DNA from: Variovorax paradoxus B4 | GTDB lineage: Bacteria > Pseudomonadota > Gammaproteobacteria > Burkholderiales > Burkholderiaceae_C | DNA: 64,000 bases | Direction: 5' to 3' | Assembly (NCBI RefSeq): GCF_000463015.1 | Contig: NC_022247.1 | Span: forward strand, 2,976,001 to 3,040,000 | Shown: piece after piece, positions 19,205 to 28,022 of the stretch | How positions within the stretch are numbered: the stretch's first letter is position 1 | How the letters are laid out: every line of letters begins with the position of its first letter | Made by a program: the position numbers and the translations under genes | The notes under the pieces: model-generated | Told to the model about the DNA's origin: nothing | Databases searched by the model: none | Seen by the model: the letters and a program-made list of their open reading frames with translations, nothing else

Positions 19205-20146
19205 ATGAATCTGCACCAATTCAAGTTTGTTCAGGAGGCCGTGCGGCGCAACCTGAATCTGACGGAGGCGGCGAAGGCGCTTCACACCTCGCAGCCGGGC
19301 GTGTCCAAGGCCATCATCGAACTCGAGGAAGAACTCGGTGTCGAGATCTTCGCCCGCCATGGCAAGCGCCTGAAGCGGGTCACCGAGCCGGGGCAGCACG
19401 TCATCGCCAGCATCGAATTGATCATGCGCGAAGTCGGCAACCTCAAGCGCATCGGCGAGCAGTTCAGCGCGCAGGACAGCGGAACCCTCTCGATCGCGAC
19501 CACCCACACCCAGGCGCGCTACGTGCTGCCGGTGCCCGTGGCCAAGCTGCGCGAGGCCTATCCGAAGGTCAACGTGAGCCTGCACCAGGGTTCGCCCGAC
19601 CAGGTGGCACGCATGGTGATCGACGAGATCGCCGAGGTGGGCATTGCCACCGAGTCGCTCGCGGACTACGCCGAGCTCGTGACCCTGCCCTGCTACGAAT
19701 GGCAGCACGTGCTGGTGCTGCCCAAGGACCATCCCCTGGCGGCCAAGGAGCGCATCTCGCTCGAAGACCTGGCGCACGAACCCATCATCACCTACCACCC
19801 GTCGTTCACCGGCCGCACGCGCATCGACCACGCCTTTGCACAGAAAAAGCTCACGCCGCGCATCGCGCTCGAGGCCATCGACTCCGACGTGATCAAGACC
19901 TACGTGCGCCTGGGCCTTGGCGTGGGCATCGTGGCCGAGATGGCGGTTCGCGACGAATCGAACGCCGACCTCGTGGTGCGCCCGATGGGGCATGTCTTCG
20001 GCCAGAACATCGCGCGCGTGGCATTCAAGCGCAGCGCCTACCTGCGCAACTTCGTCTTCAAGTTTGCCGAGCTGCTGTCCGACCGGCTCGACCGCAACCT
20101 GATCGCGAAAGCCCTGAGCGGGCATCAGCAAGACTACGAACTTTGA
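19205..20146 (+). CDS. cysB: LysR-type sulfur assimilation regulator CysB
   Basis: Transcriptional activator of cysteine biosynthesis and sulfate/sulfonate use, 313 aa. The N-terminal winged helix-turn-helix (residues 1-60) contains NLTEAAKALHTSQPGVSKAI, the CysB/Cbl pattern. The effector domain (90-300) contains TTHTQARYVLP, the inducer-binding Thr region known from CysB. ATG at 19205 is the only sensible start. It sits next to a siroheme-type chelatase gene, matching its pathway. CysB rather than Cbl is chosen from the strong match around residues 95-110; Cbl remains possible. Confidence 0.9.
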   Translation: MNLHQFKFVQEAVRRNLNLTEAAKALHTSQPGVSKAIIELEEELGVEIFARHGKRLKRVTEPGQHVIASIELIMREVGNLKRIGEQFSAQDSGTLSIATTHTQARYVLPVPVAKLREAYPKVNVSLHQGSPDQVARMVIDEIAEVGIATESLADYAELVTLPCYEWQHVLVLPKDHPLAAKERISLEDLAHEPIITYHPSFTGRTRIDHAFAQKKLTPRIALEAIDSDVIKTYVRLGLGVGIVAEMAVRDESNADLVVRPMGHVFGQNIARVAFKRSAYLRNFVFKFAELLSDRLDRNLIAKALSGHQQDYEL

Positions 20147-20156
20147 TCCAGACCCC

Positions 20157-20180
20157 GATTCCGATTCCGATTCCGATTCC
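20157..20180 (+). repeat. Hexanucleotide tandem repeat (GATTCC x4)
   Basis: Four exact copies of GATTCC lie between the cysB stop and the aminotransferase ATG. They occupy the leader of the downstream gene, so copy-number change would alter leader length rather than reading frame. Confidence 0.9.
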
Positions 20181-20190
20181 GAGCACGACC

Positions 20191-21366
20191 ATGAGCGCCC
20201 TTCCTTCCTCCCCCCGCACCCCGGAGATCGCCACCAAGCTGCCCGCCGTGGGCACCACCATCTTCACCGTGATGTCCGCGCTCGCAGCGGAGAAGAACGC
20301 AGTGAATCTCGGCCAGGGCTTCCCCGATTTCAACTGCGATCCGAAACTACTCGAAGACGTCACGGCCGCCATGGCGGCGGGCCACAACCAATACCCGCCG
20401 ATGCCCGGCATCCCGGCGCTGCGCGAAGCGATTGCCGGCAAGATCTCGGCGCTCTATGGCCACGACTACAGCGCCGCCGACGAAATCACCGTCACTGCCG
20501 GTGCGACGCAGGCCATCATCACCTCCATCCTCGCCGTGGTGCGTGCAGGCGACGAGGTGATCGTCCTCGAGCCCTGCTACGACAGCTACGTGCCCAACAT
20601 CGAACTGGCCGGCGGCAGCGTGGTGCGCGTGCCGCTCGTGCCGGGCACCTTCCGCCCCGACTTCGACAAGGTCGCCGCGGCGCTCACTCCGCGCACGCGG
20701 GCGATCATCGTGAACACGCCGCACAACCCGAGCGCCACGGTCTGGACCGCCGCCGAGATGCGCAAGCTCGAGGAACTGCTGGCCCCGACCGACGTCCTCG
20801 TGATTGCCGACGAGGTCTACGAGCACATGGTCTACGACGGCGCGCAGCATGAAAGCGTGGCGCGCTTCCCGGGCCTGGCGGCGCGCAGCTTCATCGTGAG
20901 CAGCTTCGGCAAGACCTACCACGTCACCGGCTGGAAAGTCGGCTACGTGGCAGCGCCCGCGCCGCTGATGGCCGAATTCCGCAAGGTGCACCAGTTCAAC
21001 GTGTTCACCGTCAACACGCCGATGCAGCATGCGCTCGCGCAGTACATGGCCGAGCCAAAGCCTTACCTCGAACTGCCCGCCTTCTACCAGCGCAAGCGCG
21101 ACCTGTTCGCGGCCGGCCTGGCCGAGAAGACCCGCTTCAAGCTGCTGCGCAGCGAGGGCAGCTATTTCCAGTGCGTCGACATCTCGGCGGTGAGCGAGCT
21201 GTCCGAAGCCGAGTTCTGCCTCTGGCTGACACGCGAGATCGGCGTGGCGGCGATTCCACTGTCGGCGTTCTACGGCAACGGCTTCGACCAGCGCGTGGTC
21301 CGCTTCTGCTTTGCCAAGAAGGACGAGACGCTGATTGCAGCGCTGGATCGGCTTGCACGGCTCTGA
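20191..21366 (+). CDS. PLP-dependent aminotransferase, class I (methionine/kynurenine aminotransferase-like, YbdL group)
   Basis: A fold-type I aminotransferase of 391 aa. It starts MSALPSSPRTPE and contains AVNLGQGFPDF, NQYPPMPGIPALR, PHNPSATVW, VIADEVYEHMVYDG and the PLP Lys in SSFGKTYHVTGWKVGY. This set matches the YbdL (methionine-preferring) and kynurenine aminotransferase group. The upstream open frame is not supported. It follows cysB after a GATTCC repeat; no ribosome site is clear. The true substrate could be methionine, glutamine or an aromatic amino acid; next to cysB, a sulfur amino-acid role is attractive but not shown. Confidence 0.87.
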   Translation: MSALPSSPRTPEIATKLPAVGTTIFTVMSALAAEKNAVNLGQGFPDFNCDPKLLEDVTAAMAAGHNQYPPMPGIPALREAIAGKISALYGHDYSAADEITVTAGATQAIITSILAVVRAGDEVIVLEPCYDSYVPNIELAGGSVVRVPLVPGTFRPDFDKVAAALTPRTRAIIVNTPHNPSATVWTAAEMRKLEELLAPTDVLVIADEVYEHMVYDGAQHESVARFPGLAARSFIVSSFGKTYHVTGWKVGYVAAPAPLMAEFRKVHQFNVFTVNTPMQHALAQYMAEPKPYLELPAFYQRKRDLFAAGLAEKTRFKLLRSEGSYFQCVDISAVSELSEAEFCLWLTREIGVAAIPLSAFYGNGFDQRVVRFCFAKKDETLIAALDRLARL

Positions 21367-21499
21367 TCGGTTCGCACGGCTTGAATGCCGACGACACCGG
21401 TAGGAAAGCCCTGACCGCCGAAGAAGCGGCTATCCGGCGTGCCGCGGGTCTCCTGGCATCGAACATGAATCTCGTAACAACAAGGCCCAGGAGAAACGC

Positions 21500-21658
21500 A
21501 TGTCCCTCTCGTTCATTCTGCTGATCGTCCTGATATTGCTTCTGATCGGAGCGCTGCCGAGCTGGGGCTACAGCCGGAGCTGGGGCTACTGGCCCAGCGG
21601 CGGGCTGGGCCTGGTCCTGCTGATCATCGTCATCCTGGTGCTCATGGGCCGCTTATGA
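21500..21658 (+). CDS. DUF3309 family micro-protein
   Basis: A 52-aa membrane protein with two hydrophobic helices (residues 2-18 and 34-51) separated by ALPSWGYSRSWGYWPSGG. The Trp/Tyr/Gly-rich linker between two helices is the DUF3309 hallmark. AGGAGA stands seven bases before ATG 21500. Such proteins are common in Proteobacteria, but their function is unknown. A strong terminator follows. Confidence 0.85.
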   Translation: MSLSFILLIVLILLLIGALPSWGYSRSWGYWPSGGLGLVLLIIVILVLMGRL

Positions 21659-21690
21659 CGCTGCCCCATGGGTCGTGCACCTGAATGAAG

Positions 21691-21721
21691 GAAGCCCGCG
21701 AGAAGCGGGCTTCTTTTTTTT
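21691..21721. terminator. Rho-independent terminator between DUF3309 gene and hrpA
   Basis: The perfect nine-base stem GAAGCCCGC/GCGGGCTTC with loop GAGAA is followed by a run of eight T on the plus strand. It ends the DUF3309 transcript and, less strongly, hrpA from the other side. Confidence 0.92.
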
Positions 21722-21733
21722 GTCACTCGCCGA

Positions 21734-24700
21734 TCAGGCCTGCAGCTGGGCCCAGGCCTTGTCCAGCCGCTTGACGCTGACCGGCTGCGGCGTGCGCAGC
21801 TCCTGCGCGAAGAAGCTCACGCGAAGCTCCTCGAGCAGCCAGCGGAATTCGAGCATGCGCTCGTCCACCACACCCTTGCGCTCGGCCACCAGCCGCCAAT
21901 AGCGCTGCTCCTGAGGCCGCAGTTCGACCAGCTTGGCAGTGTCGCGCGCAGGGTCGCTGCGCAGCTTGTCGAGCCGCAGCACGATGGCCTTGAGATAGCG
22001 CGCGAAATGCTGCAGCTGCGTCCACGGCGCGTCGGCAATGAAACGCTTGCCGACCAGGCGCTGCAACTGCTGCGCGGCGTCCTGCACGGCTTCGGGCTGG
22101 ATCCTGGTGTCCTTGATCTTGCGCGCGGCGGCCGCGTACTCGGCCAGGATGGTCGAGGCCAGCCGCGCCACCTCGTTGGCGATCAGCGTGAGCCGGCCCC
22201 GCCCCTCTTCCAGGCGGCGCTTGAACGCGAACTCGTCGGTCGGCAGCGGCTCCTGCAGAAAGGCCCTGTCGATCGCCACGTCGATGATCTGCGTGCGCAG
22301 TTCCTCGGAGGTACCCAGCGGCATGTAAGCCACGGCCATCTTCTGCAGGTCGGGGATGTTCTTCTCCAGATACTTGAGCGCGTCCTTCAGCTGCAGCGCG
22401 AACAGGCGGCGCAGGCCTGCGCGGTGCTTGGCGGCGGCCACGGCCGGTTCGTCGAACACCTCGATGGTGACGGCATCGCCTTCGTCACGCAGTGCCGGAA
22501 ATCCGATCAGCGACTGCGATCCGCGGCGCACTTCCATCAGCTCGGGCAGCTCGCCGAAGCTCCAGCCCGTGTAGCGCTGGCCGGCGGGCAGGCTGGGCGC
22601 AGCGGGGGCAGGCGCGGCGGCATTGCCCTTCGCCTGGGCGCGTCCCTCGGCAGCGTCGACCGGCTTGCGGTCCGCAGAAGCCTTGACGTTGAGGCCTGCC
22701 AAGGCCTGGAAAGCACCGCGTGCCTGTGCTCCCAGCTCCGCCTTGAGCGCGCCCAGGTTGCGTCCCATGCCAAGCTGGCGCCCGTGCTCGTCCACGATGC
22801 GCAGATTCATGAACAGGTGCGGCGGCAGCATGTCGAGCTTGAAGTCCGCGCGTTTGACGTCGATGCTCGTTGCGTCGCGCACGCGCTTGAGCAGCACGTC
22901 GGTCAGCGAGCCGTGGCCGAAAACCTCGGGCGCCGAGAGCTCTTCCGTGAGCTTCGCCACAGACTCGGGCAGCGGCACCAGCCGCGAGCGCGGCCGCTGC
23001 GGCAGGCTCTTGAGCAACGCCTGGATCTTGTCCTTGAGCATGCCCGTCACCAGCCATTCGCAGCGCTCTTCACTCACCTGGTTGAGCACGAAGAGCGGCA
23101 CGCTGGCCGTGAGGCCGTCCTTCGCGTCGCCCGGTTCGTGCAGGTAGTTGGCCGCGCAATCGACACCGCCAAGCCGCAGCGTGGGCGGAAAGGACTGCGT
23201 GGTGATGCCCGCCGCCTGGTGGCGCATCAGCTCCTCGCGCGTCAGGAAGAGCAGGCGCGGCTGCTCCCTGGAGGCATGGCGATACCAGTTCTCGAAGCTG
23301 ATGCCGCTTGCCACGTCGGCGGGCAACTGCGCGTCGTAGAAGGCGAAGATCAGCTCATCGTCGACCAGCACGTCCTGCCGGCGCGACTTGTGCTCCAGCC
23401 CCTCGACCTCGCGCACCAGCTTGCGATTGGCCGCGAGGAACGGGAACTTGCTCTCCCATTGCCCACCGACCAGCGCTTCGCGGATGAAGATCTCGCGCGC
23501 CGCGACCGGATCGACCTTGGTGAAATCGACCCGGCGCCCGCTGTACACCACGAGGCCGTAGAGCGTTGCACGCTCCAGCGCCGACACTTGCGCGCCCTTC
23601 TTCTCCCAATGCGGATCGAGCAGCTGCTTCTTCAGCAGGTGGCCGGCCACTTGCTCGAGCCACTGCGGTTCGATGTTGGCAATGCCGCGGCCGAAGAGGC
23701 GCGTGGTCTCGACCAGCTCGGCCGCGACGATCCAGCGACCGGGCTTCTTCTTCAGGTGCGCGCCCGGATGCTTGTAGAACTTGATGCCGCGCGCCCCCAG
23801 GTACGCCTCGTCGTCTTCCAGCTTCCAGCCGACGTTGCCGAGCAGGCCCGCGAGCATCGAAAGATGCAGCGGCTCGTAGCCGGCTGGATCCGCATTGATG
23901 CGCCACTTGTGCTCCGTGACGACCGTGAGCAGCTGCGAATGGATGTCGCGCCATTCGCGCACACGGCGGATGTTGATGAAGTTCTGGCGCAGCAGCTGCT
24001 CGTACTGGCGATTGCTGAGCTTGTGAGTGTCGCCATGGCCGCCGCGCGCGTCCGCAATCCATTTCCACAGCCGCAGGTAGCCGCTGAACTCGCTCTTCTC
24101 GTCGTCGAACTTCGAGTGCGCCTGGTCGGCCTGCTGCTGCGCCTCCATCGGCCGGTCGCGCACGTCCTGCACGCTGAGCGCCGACGCAATGATCAGCACC
24201 TCTTCGAGCGCGCCGCGCGTGCGGGCCTCCAGGATCATCCGGCCCACGCGCGGATCGAGCGGCAGCCTGGCGAGCTCGGCGCCCGTGGCCGTGAGTTCGT
24301 TCGCGTCGTCGACCGCGCCCAGCTCGTTGAGCAACTGGTAGCCGTCGGCAATCGCGCGCGGCGAAGGCGCCTCGAGAAACGGAAAGCGCGCCACGTCGCC
24401 CAGGCGCAGCGACTTCATGCGCAGGATCACGCCCGCCAGGGACGAGCGCAGGATCTCGGGATCGGTGAAGCGCGGCCGGCCGCCGAAATCCTTCTCGTCG
24501 TAGAGGCGGATGCAGATGCCGTTGGCCACGCGGCCGCAGCGGCCGGCGCGCTGGTTGGCCGCGGCCTGGCTGATCGGCTCGACCAGCAGCTGCTCGACCT
24601 TGCTGCGGAAGCTGTAGCGCTTCACGCGCGCGGTGCCGGTGTCGATCACGTAGCGGATGCCCGGCACGGTGAGCGAGGTTTCCGCCACGTTGGTGGCCAG

Positions 24701-25603
24701 CACGATGCGCCGGCCCGAATGGCTGTCGAAGATGCGGTCCTGCTCGGGGCCCGACAGCCGCGCGAACAGCGGCAGCACCTCGGCGTTGCGGAACAGCGGC
24801 TGATGGCTCAGGTGGCGGCGCAGATGGTCGGCCGCCTCGCGGATTTCGCGCTCGCCGGGCAGGAAGACAAGGATGTCGCCGGCGTTGTGCGGATCGCGCC
24901 AGAGCTCGTCGACGCCATCGGCAATGGCGTCGTTCAGGTCGCGGTCGCGCGACTCCTCGAAGGGCCGGTAGCGCTGCTCGACCGGAAAGGTGCGACCCGA
25001 CACCATGATCGTGGGCGCGGGGCCTTTCGCCGAGGCGAAGTGCTGCGCGAAGCGTTCGGCGTCGATGGTGGCCGAGGTCACGATCACCTTCAGGTCGGGC
25101 CGGCGCGGAAGAATCTCGCGCAGGTAGCCGAGCAGGAAGTCGATGTTCAGCGAGCGCTCGTGCGCCTCGTCGATGATCAGCGTGTCGTAGGCCTTGAGCA
25201 GCGGGTCGGTCTGCGTCTCGGCCAGCAGGATGCCGTCGGTCATGAGCTTGACCGACGCGTCGCGGCTCAGCCGGTCCTGGAAGCGCACCTTGAAGCCGAC
25301 CACGTCGCCCAGCGGCGTCTTCAGCTCTTCGGCGATGCGCTTGGCCACCGAGCTGGCGGCAATGCGCCGCGGCTGCGTGTGGCCGATGAGCCGGCCCTTG
25401 CCCGGCGGCGCATTGAGCTTGCCGCGGCCGAGCGCCAGCGCGATCTTCGGCAACTGGGTGGTCTTGCCCGAGCCCGTTTCGCCGCAGACGATCACCACCT
25501 GGTGCGCCGCGATGGCGGCCATGATTTCATCGCGCCGGCCGGAGACGGGAAGCGATTCGGGAAAGTCGATGCGCAAGGGGGCGGAAGGTGTCGTGGTCGT
25601 CAA
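21734..25603 (-). CDS. hrpA: ATP-dependent RNA helicase HrpA
   Basis: A large DEAH-box RNA helicase, 1289 aa from the chosen start. Walker A GETGSGKT is at about residues 41-48, followed by IIDEAHERSLN, SATIDAERF and the motif VI QRAGRCGR. The HA2, OB-fold and DUF3418 C-terminal regions complete the family layout and length (E. coli about 1300 aa). An open frame continues to ATG 25702, but the extra N-terminal residues cover a GATAAT box and look non-coding, so I take TTG at 25603; the start is uncertain. The enzyme unwinds RNA in post-transcriptional control. Confidence 0.9.
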   Translation of the reverse strand: MTTTTPSAPLRIDFPESLPVSGRRDEIMAAIAAHQVVIVCGETGSGKTTQLPKIALALGRGKLNAPPGKGRLIGHTQPRRIAASSVAKRIAEELKTPLGDVVGFKVRFQDRLSRDASVKLMTDGILLAETQTDPLLKAYDTLIIDEAHERSLNIDFLLGYLREILPRRPDLKVIVTSATIDAERFAQHFASAKGPAPTIMVSGRTFPVEQRYRPFEESRDRDLNDAIADGVDELWRDPHNAGDILVFLPGEREIREAADHLRRHLSHQPLFRNAEVLPLFARLSGPEQDRIFDSHSGRRIVLATNVAETSLTVPGIRYVIDTGTARVKRYSFRSKVEQLLVEPISQAAANQRAGRCGRVANGICIRLYDEKDFGGRPRFTDPEILRSSLAGVILRMKSLRLGDVARFPFLEAPSPRAIADGYQLLNELGAVDDANELTATGAELARLPLDPRVGRMILEARTRGALEEVLIIASALSVQDVRDRPMEAQQQADQAHSKFDDEKSEFSGYLRLWKWIADARGGHGDTHKLSNRQYEQLLRQNFINIRRVREWRDIHSQLLTVVTEHKWRINADPAGYEPLHLSMLAGLLGNVGWKLEDDEAYLGARGIKFYKHPGAHLKKKPGRWIVAAELVETTRLFGRGIANIEPQWLEQVAGHLLKKQLLDPHWEKKGAQVSALERATLYGLVVYSGRRVDFTKVDPVAAREIFIREALVGGQWESKFPFLAANRKLVREVEGLEHKSRRQDVLVDDELIFAFYDAQLPADVASGISFENWYRHASREQPRLLFLTREELMRHQAAGITTQSFPPTLRLGGVDCAANYLHEPGDAKDGLTASVPLFVLNQVSEERCEWLVTGMLKDKIQALLKSLPQRPRSRLVPLPESVAKLTEELSAPEVFGHGSLTDVLLKRVRDATSIDVKRADFKLDMLPPHLFMNLRIVDEHGRQLGMGRNLGALKAELGAQARGAFQALAGLNVKASADRKPVDAAEGRAQAKGNAAAPAPAAPSLPAGQRYTGWSFGELPELMEVRRGSQSLIGFPALRDEGDAVTIEVFDEPAVAAAKHRAGLRRLFALQLKDALKYLEKNIPDLQKMAVAYMPLGTSEELRTQIIDVAIDRAFLQEPLPTDEFAFKRRLEEGRGRLTLIANEVARLASTILAEYAAAARKIKDTRIQPEAVQDAAQQLQRLVGKRFIADAPWTQLQHFARYLKAIVLRLDKLRSDPARDTAKLVELRPQEQRYWRLVAERKGVVDERMLEFRWLLEELRVSFFAQELRTPQPVSVKRLDKAWAQLQA

Positions 25604-25708
25604 GGGGAAAGCTATTCGGGAAGGCGCGGCAGGCAAACCGTCGATTATCGACGCGCGCCGCCACTGTTGCACGCCTCCCACAGTGCGCGGCCATTGCGCC
25701 ACACGCGA

Positions 25709-25725
25709 AGTAAATAGTCTTTACT
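25709..25725. promoter_or_regulatory. Inverted repeat AGTAAA-N5-TTTACT (candidate operator)
   Basis: A perfect six-base inverted repeat with a five-base spacer lies in an AT-rich island within GC-rich surroundings, midway between the divergent hrpA and AAA+/M41 genes. It may be an operator or part of overlapping promoters. Confidence 0.4.
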
Positions 25726-25755
25726 CCGGTAGGTCCCGCCGCTAGGATGGCGGCC

Positions 25756-25848
25756 ATGACCTCCTTCCTCGTACCCCCCAATTTGCGCAGCCGCCGCGCA
25801 AGCCATGCCCCGGTGCATGGCGGGGTCGAGCTGCCGCGTCCGGCCTGA
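25756..25848 (+). CDS. Possible 30-aa leader peptide upstream of AAA+/M41 gene
   Basis: A small frame starts at ATG 25756 after AGGATGG and ends TGA at 25846-25848 (MTSFLVPPNLRSRR at its start). It is Arg/Pro-rich and has no recognisable family. It lies in the leader of the AAA+/M41 gene, ahead of a hairpin, which is the layout of a regulatory leader peptide. It could equally be chance. Confidence 0.25.
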   Translation: MTSFLVPPNLRSRRASHAPVHGGVELPRPA

Positions 25849-25936
25849 AGAAGAAGCCCGCGCGTCCATTGCACCGGACGCCTGCTCGCTTCCAGGACCG
25901 AAGCGCAGCAACCGACCTCCCGCAGCGTCTGCACTT

Positions 25937-25966
25937 GCCGCCTCCTCGTCGCGAGGGAGCGGCGGC
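25937..25966 (+). terminator. Long imperfect hairpin with T-rich tail (attenuator candidate)
   Basis: GCCGCCTCCTCG pairs with CGAGGGAGCGGCGGC around a TCG loop, with small bulges. It is followed by a T-rich stretch (TTCTTCATTTCC) and, 33 bases later, by the start codon of the AAA+/M41 gene. The position suits a transcription attenuator. Confidence 0.4.
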
Positions 25967-25999
25967 TTCTTCATTTCCGTTTTCATTTTCAAGAATTCC

Positions 26000-27982
26000 A
26001 TGTCCAACGACATTCATTCAGACCTGCATGCAGCGCTGTCCGAGCGGACGCGCCACCTGCAGGCGGTGGCCCAGGCGCTCAAGACCGAGCTCTTCGGCAT
26101 CGACGACATCATCGACCGCGTGATCGATTCGCTGCGCGCCTGGTACGTGCTGCCGCAACTCATCGGCCGTCCGGTCATCGTGTGCCTCTGGGGCCTCACG
26201 GGCACCGGCAAGACGCAGCTGGTGCGCAGGCTCGCGCAGCACCTGGGTTTCTACGACCGCTTCATCGAGGTGCAGATGGACGGCTTCAGCCACGGCTCGG
26301 GCTACGGCAGCCGAGGTTCGATTTCGGCCATGCTGGCCGAATCGGGCATCGACGAAGGCACGCCGGGCATCCTGGTGCTCGACGAGTTCCAGCGCTTTCG
26401 CACGCTCGACGGCAACGGCCACGATGCCAAGGTCGAGCGCTACCAGGACGTGTGGGCGCTGCTCTCCGACGGCCGGCTGCCGCCGGCGCTGTCGATGCTC
26501 GGCGAGATCGAGTCCTCGCTCGCCCAGGCCGAGTACGAGCAGGACCGCGACGGCCCGGCCGACAAGAAGAAGGCGAAGAAGCGAAAGCTGCATCTCGCGC
26601 CCTGGGAAGCGCAGGAGGTCAAGCGCTGCCTCAAGCTGCCCGACACGCTGCTGCAGATCATGGCCTGGAAGCCCGCCGAGGTGCATGCGCGGCTGCGCGC
26701 CTTTCGCGACTCGCAGCAAAGTTGGGAAACCGACTACAGCAAGCTGCTGGTGTTCGTCTCGGGCAACCTCGACGAGATGTATGCCGAGACCGCGCGCCGC
26801 GTGGAAGATTGCGACACCGACGCCGACATCTTCCATGCGCTGACCAGGAAGCTCTCGCTGATCGACGTGAAGAAGGCGCTGGCCGAGCGCTTCAAGCCCG
26901 AGCAGATTGCGCGGCTGGGCAACAACCACGTCATCTATCCCTCGTTCAGCCGGGCCACTTATGTGCAGCTGATCCTGTCGATCAGCGACCGCTACGTCGA
27001 AGACATCCACCAGACTTCGGGCGTGCGCTTCGTGCTCGAGTTGAGCGTGTACGAGCAGATCTACGCCAACGCCGTCTTTCCGGCGCAGGGCACGCGCCCG
27101 CTGTTCTCGTCGATCCATGCGATCCTGAGCGCGACACTGGTCAACGCCGCGCTCTGGGCGCTGGAGCAAGGCGCGGGCGGCGGCGAGCCGGTGCGGCTGT
27201 CGCTGGAAACGGCTGCGGACAAGTCCTGCATCGTGGCACGCTACCGCAAGGCGCACCGCCGCTTCACGGTGTCGCTCGAACTCAACCAGCTCAAGAAGCG
27301 CTCGAACGAGGACTTTCGCGCCCTGCTCGCGGTGCACGAGGCGGGCCACGGCGTGGCCTACGGCCTGCTCTTCGGCCGCGCGCCGCAGGAGATCAAGATC
27401 AACGTCGCGTCCTTCGAAGGCGGCTACAACAGCTACGAGCAGCGCAAGGCGTGGTCCCGGCAGAACCTGCGCGACCGCATCTGCGTGAGCCTGGCGGGCC
27501 GCGCGGCCGAGCAACTGGTGTTCGGCCCGCAGGCCTGCACCTCGGGTGCCTCGCAGGATTTCCGCCAAGCCACCGCCTACGCAGCGCAGTACGTGCGCCA
27601 TTTCGCCTTCGGCACGCGGCTGAGCCGCACCGACGTGGCCAACGATGCCGAGGACAACCTCAACACCGATCTGGAAGCCACCAACCCCGAAATCGAGGCG
27701 CTGCTGGCGCAGGAGCATGCGCGCGCGCTGGCGCTGCTCGAGGCGCACACGCCGGCCTTCATGGCCGTGGTGGACGCCCTGGTGCACGAAGGTTCGGTGG
27801 CGCCGGCGCAGCTGGCCGAAATGCTCGACCTGCCCGGCGACGCAGGCGATTCGACCGACGCCTATGCCGCGCTGCTGGCCACTTTCAAGGCCCGCAGGGT
27901 GGACGGCCCGGCACCGGCCGAGCCCGACGCCGGCCCCGGTGCGGCCACCCGCGCAGCCCGGCTGCTGCGCGCGATGGCCTGA
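26000..27982 (+). CDS. AAA+ ATPase (HSP100/Clp-like) fused to M41 (FtsH-type) zinc peptidase, soluble
   Basis: A 660-aa protein with two recognisable parts. The N-terminal AAA+ module has Walker A GLTGTGKT (about 65-72), Walker B GILVLDEF (123-130), a sensor-like FVSGNLDE (252-259) and a lid with ERFKPEQIARLG, which looks more like a Clp/HSP100 module than the FtsH ATPase. The C-terminal part has the zinc motif HEAGH (446-450) and SGASQDFRQAT (515-525), whose Asp matches the third FtsH zinc ligand. There is no membrane segment or signal, so it is probably cytosolic. A charged Lys-rich insert lies at 181-200. The ribosome site is weak. It probably acts as an ATP-driven protease, but substrate and partners are unknown. 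Confidence 0.85.
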   Translation: MSNDIHSDLHAALSERTRHLQAVAQALKTELFGIDDIIDRVIDSLRAWYVLPQLIGRPVIVCLWGLTGTGKTQLVRRLAQHLGFYDRFIEVQMDGFSHGSGYGSRGSISAMLAESGIDEGTPGILVLDEFQRFRTLDGNGHDAKVERYQDVWALLSDGRLPPALSMLGEIESSLAQAEYEQDRDGPADKKKAKKRKLHLAPWEAQEVKRCLKLPDTLLQIMAWKPAEVHARLRAFRDSQQSWETDYSKLLVFVSGNLDEMYAETARRVEDCDTDADIFHALTRKLSLIDVKKALAERFKPEQIARLGNNHVIYPSFSRATYVQLILSISDRYVEDIHQTSGVRFVLELSVYEQIYANAVFPAQGTRPLFSSIHAILSATLVNAALWALEQGAGGGEPVRLSLETAADKSCIVARYRKAHRRFTVSLELNQLKKRSNEDFRALLAVHEAGHGVAYGLLFGRAPQEIKINVASFEGGYNSYEQRKAWSRQNLRDRICVSLAGRAAEQLVFGPQACTSGASQDFRQATAYAAQYVRHFAFGTRLSRTDVANDAEDNLNTDLEATNPEIEALLAQEHARALALLEAHTPAFMAVVDALVHEGSVAPAQLAEMLDLPGDAGDSTDAYAALLATFKARRVDGPAPAEPDAGPGAATRAARLLRAMA

Positions 27983-28022
27983 CCCGCGCGAACCGCCCTT
28001 CGAGAATGCACAATCACGCTCC

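Larger units (their letters stand above)
25604..25999. other. Long divergent leader region between hrpA and the AAA+/M41 gene
   Basis: About 400 bases carry no recognised gene. On the hrpA side a GATAAT box lies near 25650. The centre holds a perfect inverted repeat and a 30-codon ORF, and the right side a long imperfect hairpin; these are listed separately. Other open frames here are unsupported. Confidence 0.6.

Noticed and set aside
20157..20180. GATTCC repeat as a CRISPR array
   Set aside because: The unit is six bases with no spacers and no cas genes nearby; it is a simple tandem repeat.
25604..25702. N-terminal extension of HrpA to ATG 25702
   Set aside because: The added residues do not look like protein and cover a GATAAT promoter-like box, so TTG 25603 is preferred, though not proven.
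22007..25717. 1236-codon open frame opposite hrpA
   Set aside because: It is antisense to a full-length HrpA and its composition is that of a GC-rich shadow frame.
25703..26017. Minus-strand frames in the hrpA/AAA+ gap as real genes
   Set aside because: They cover promoter-like and hairpin sequence and have a Gly/Arg-rich composition without similarity.
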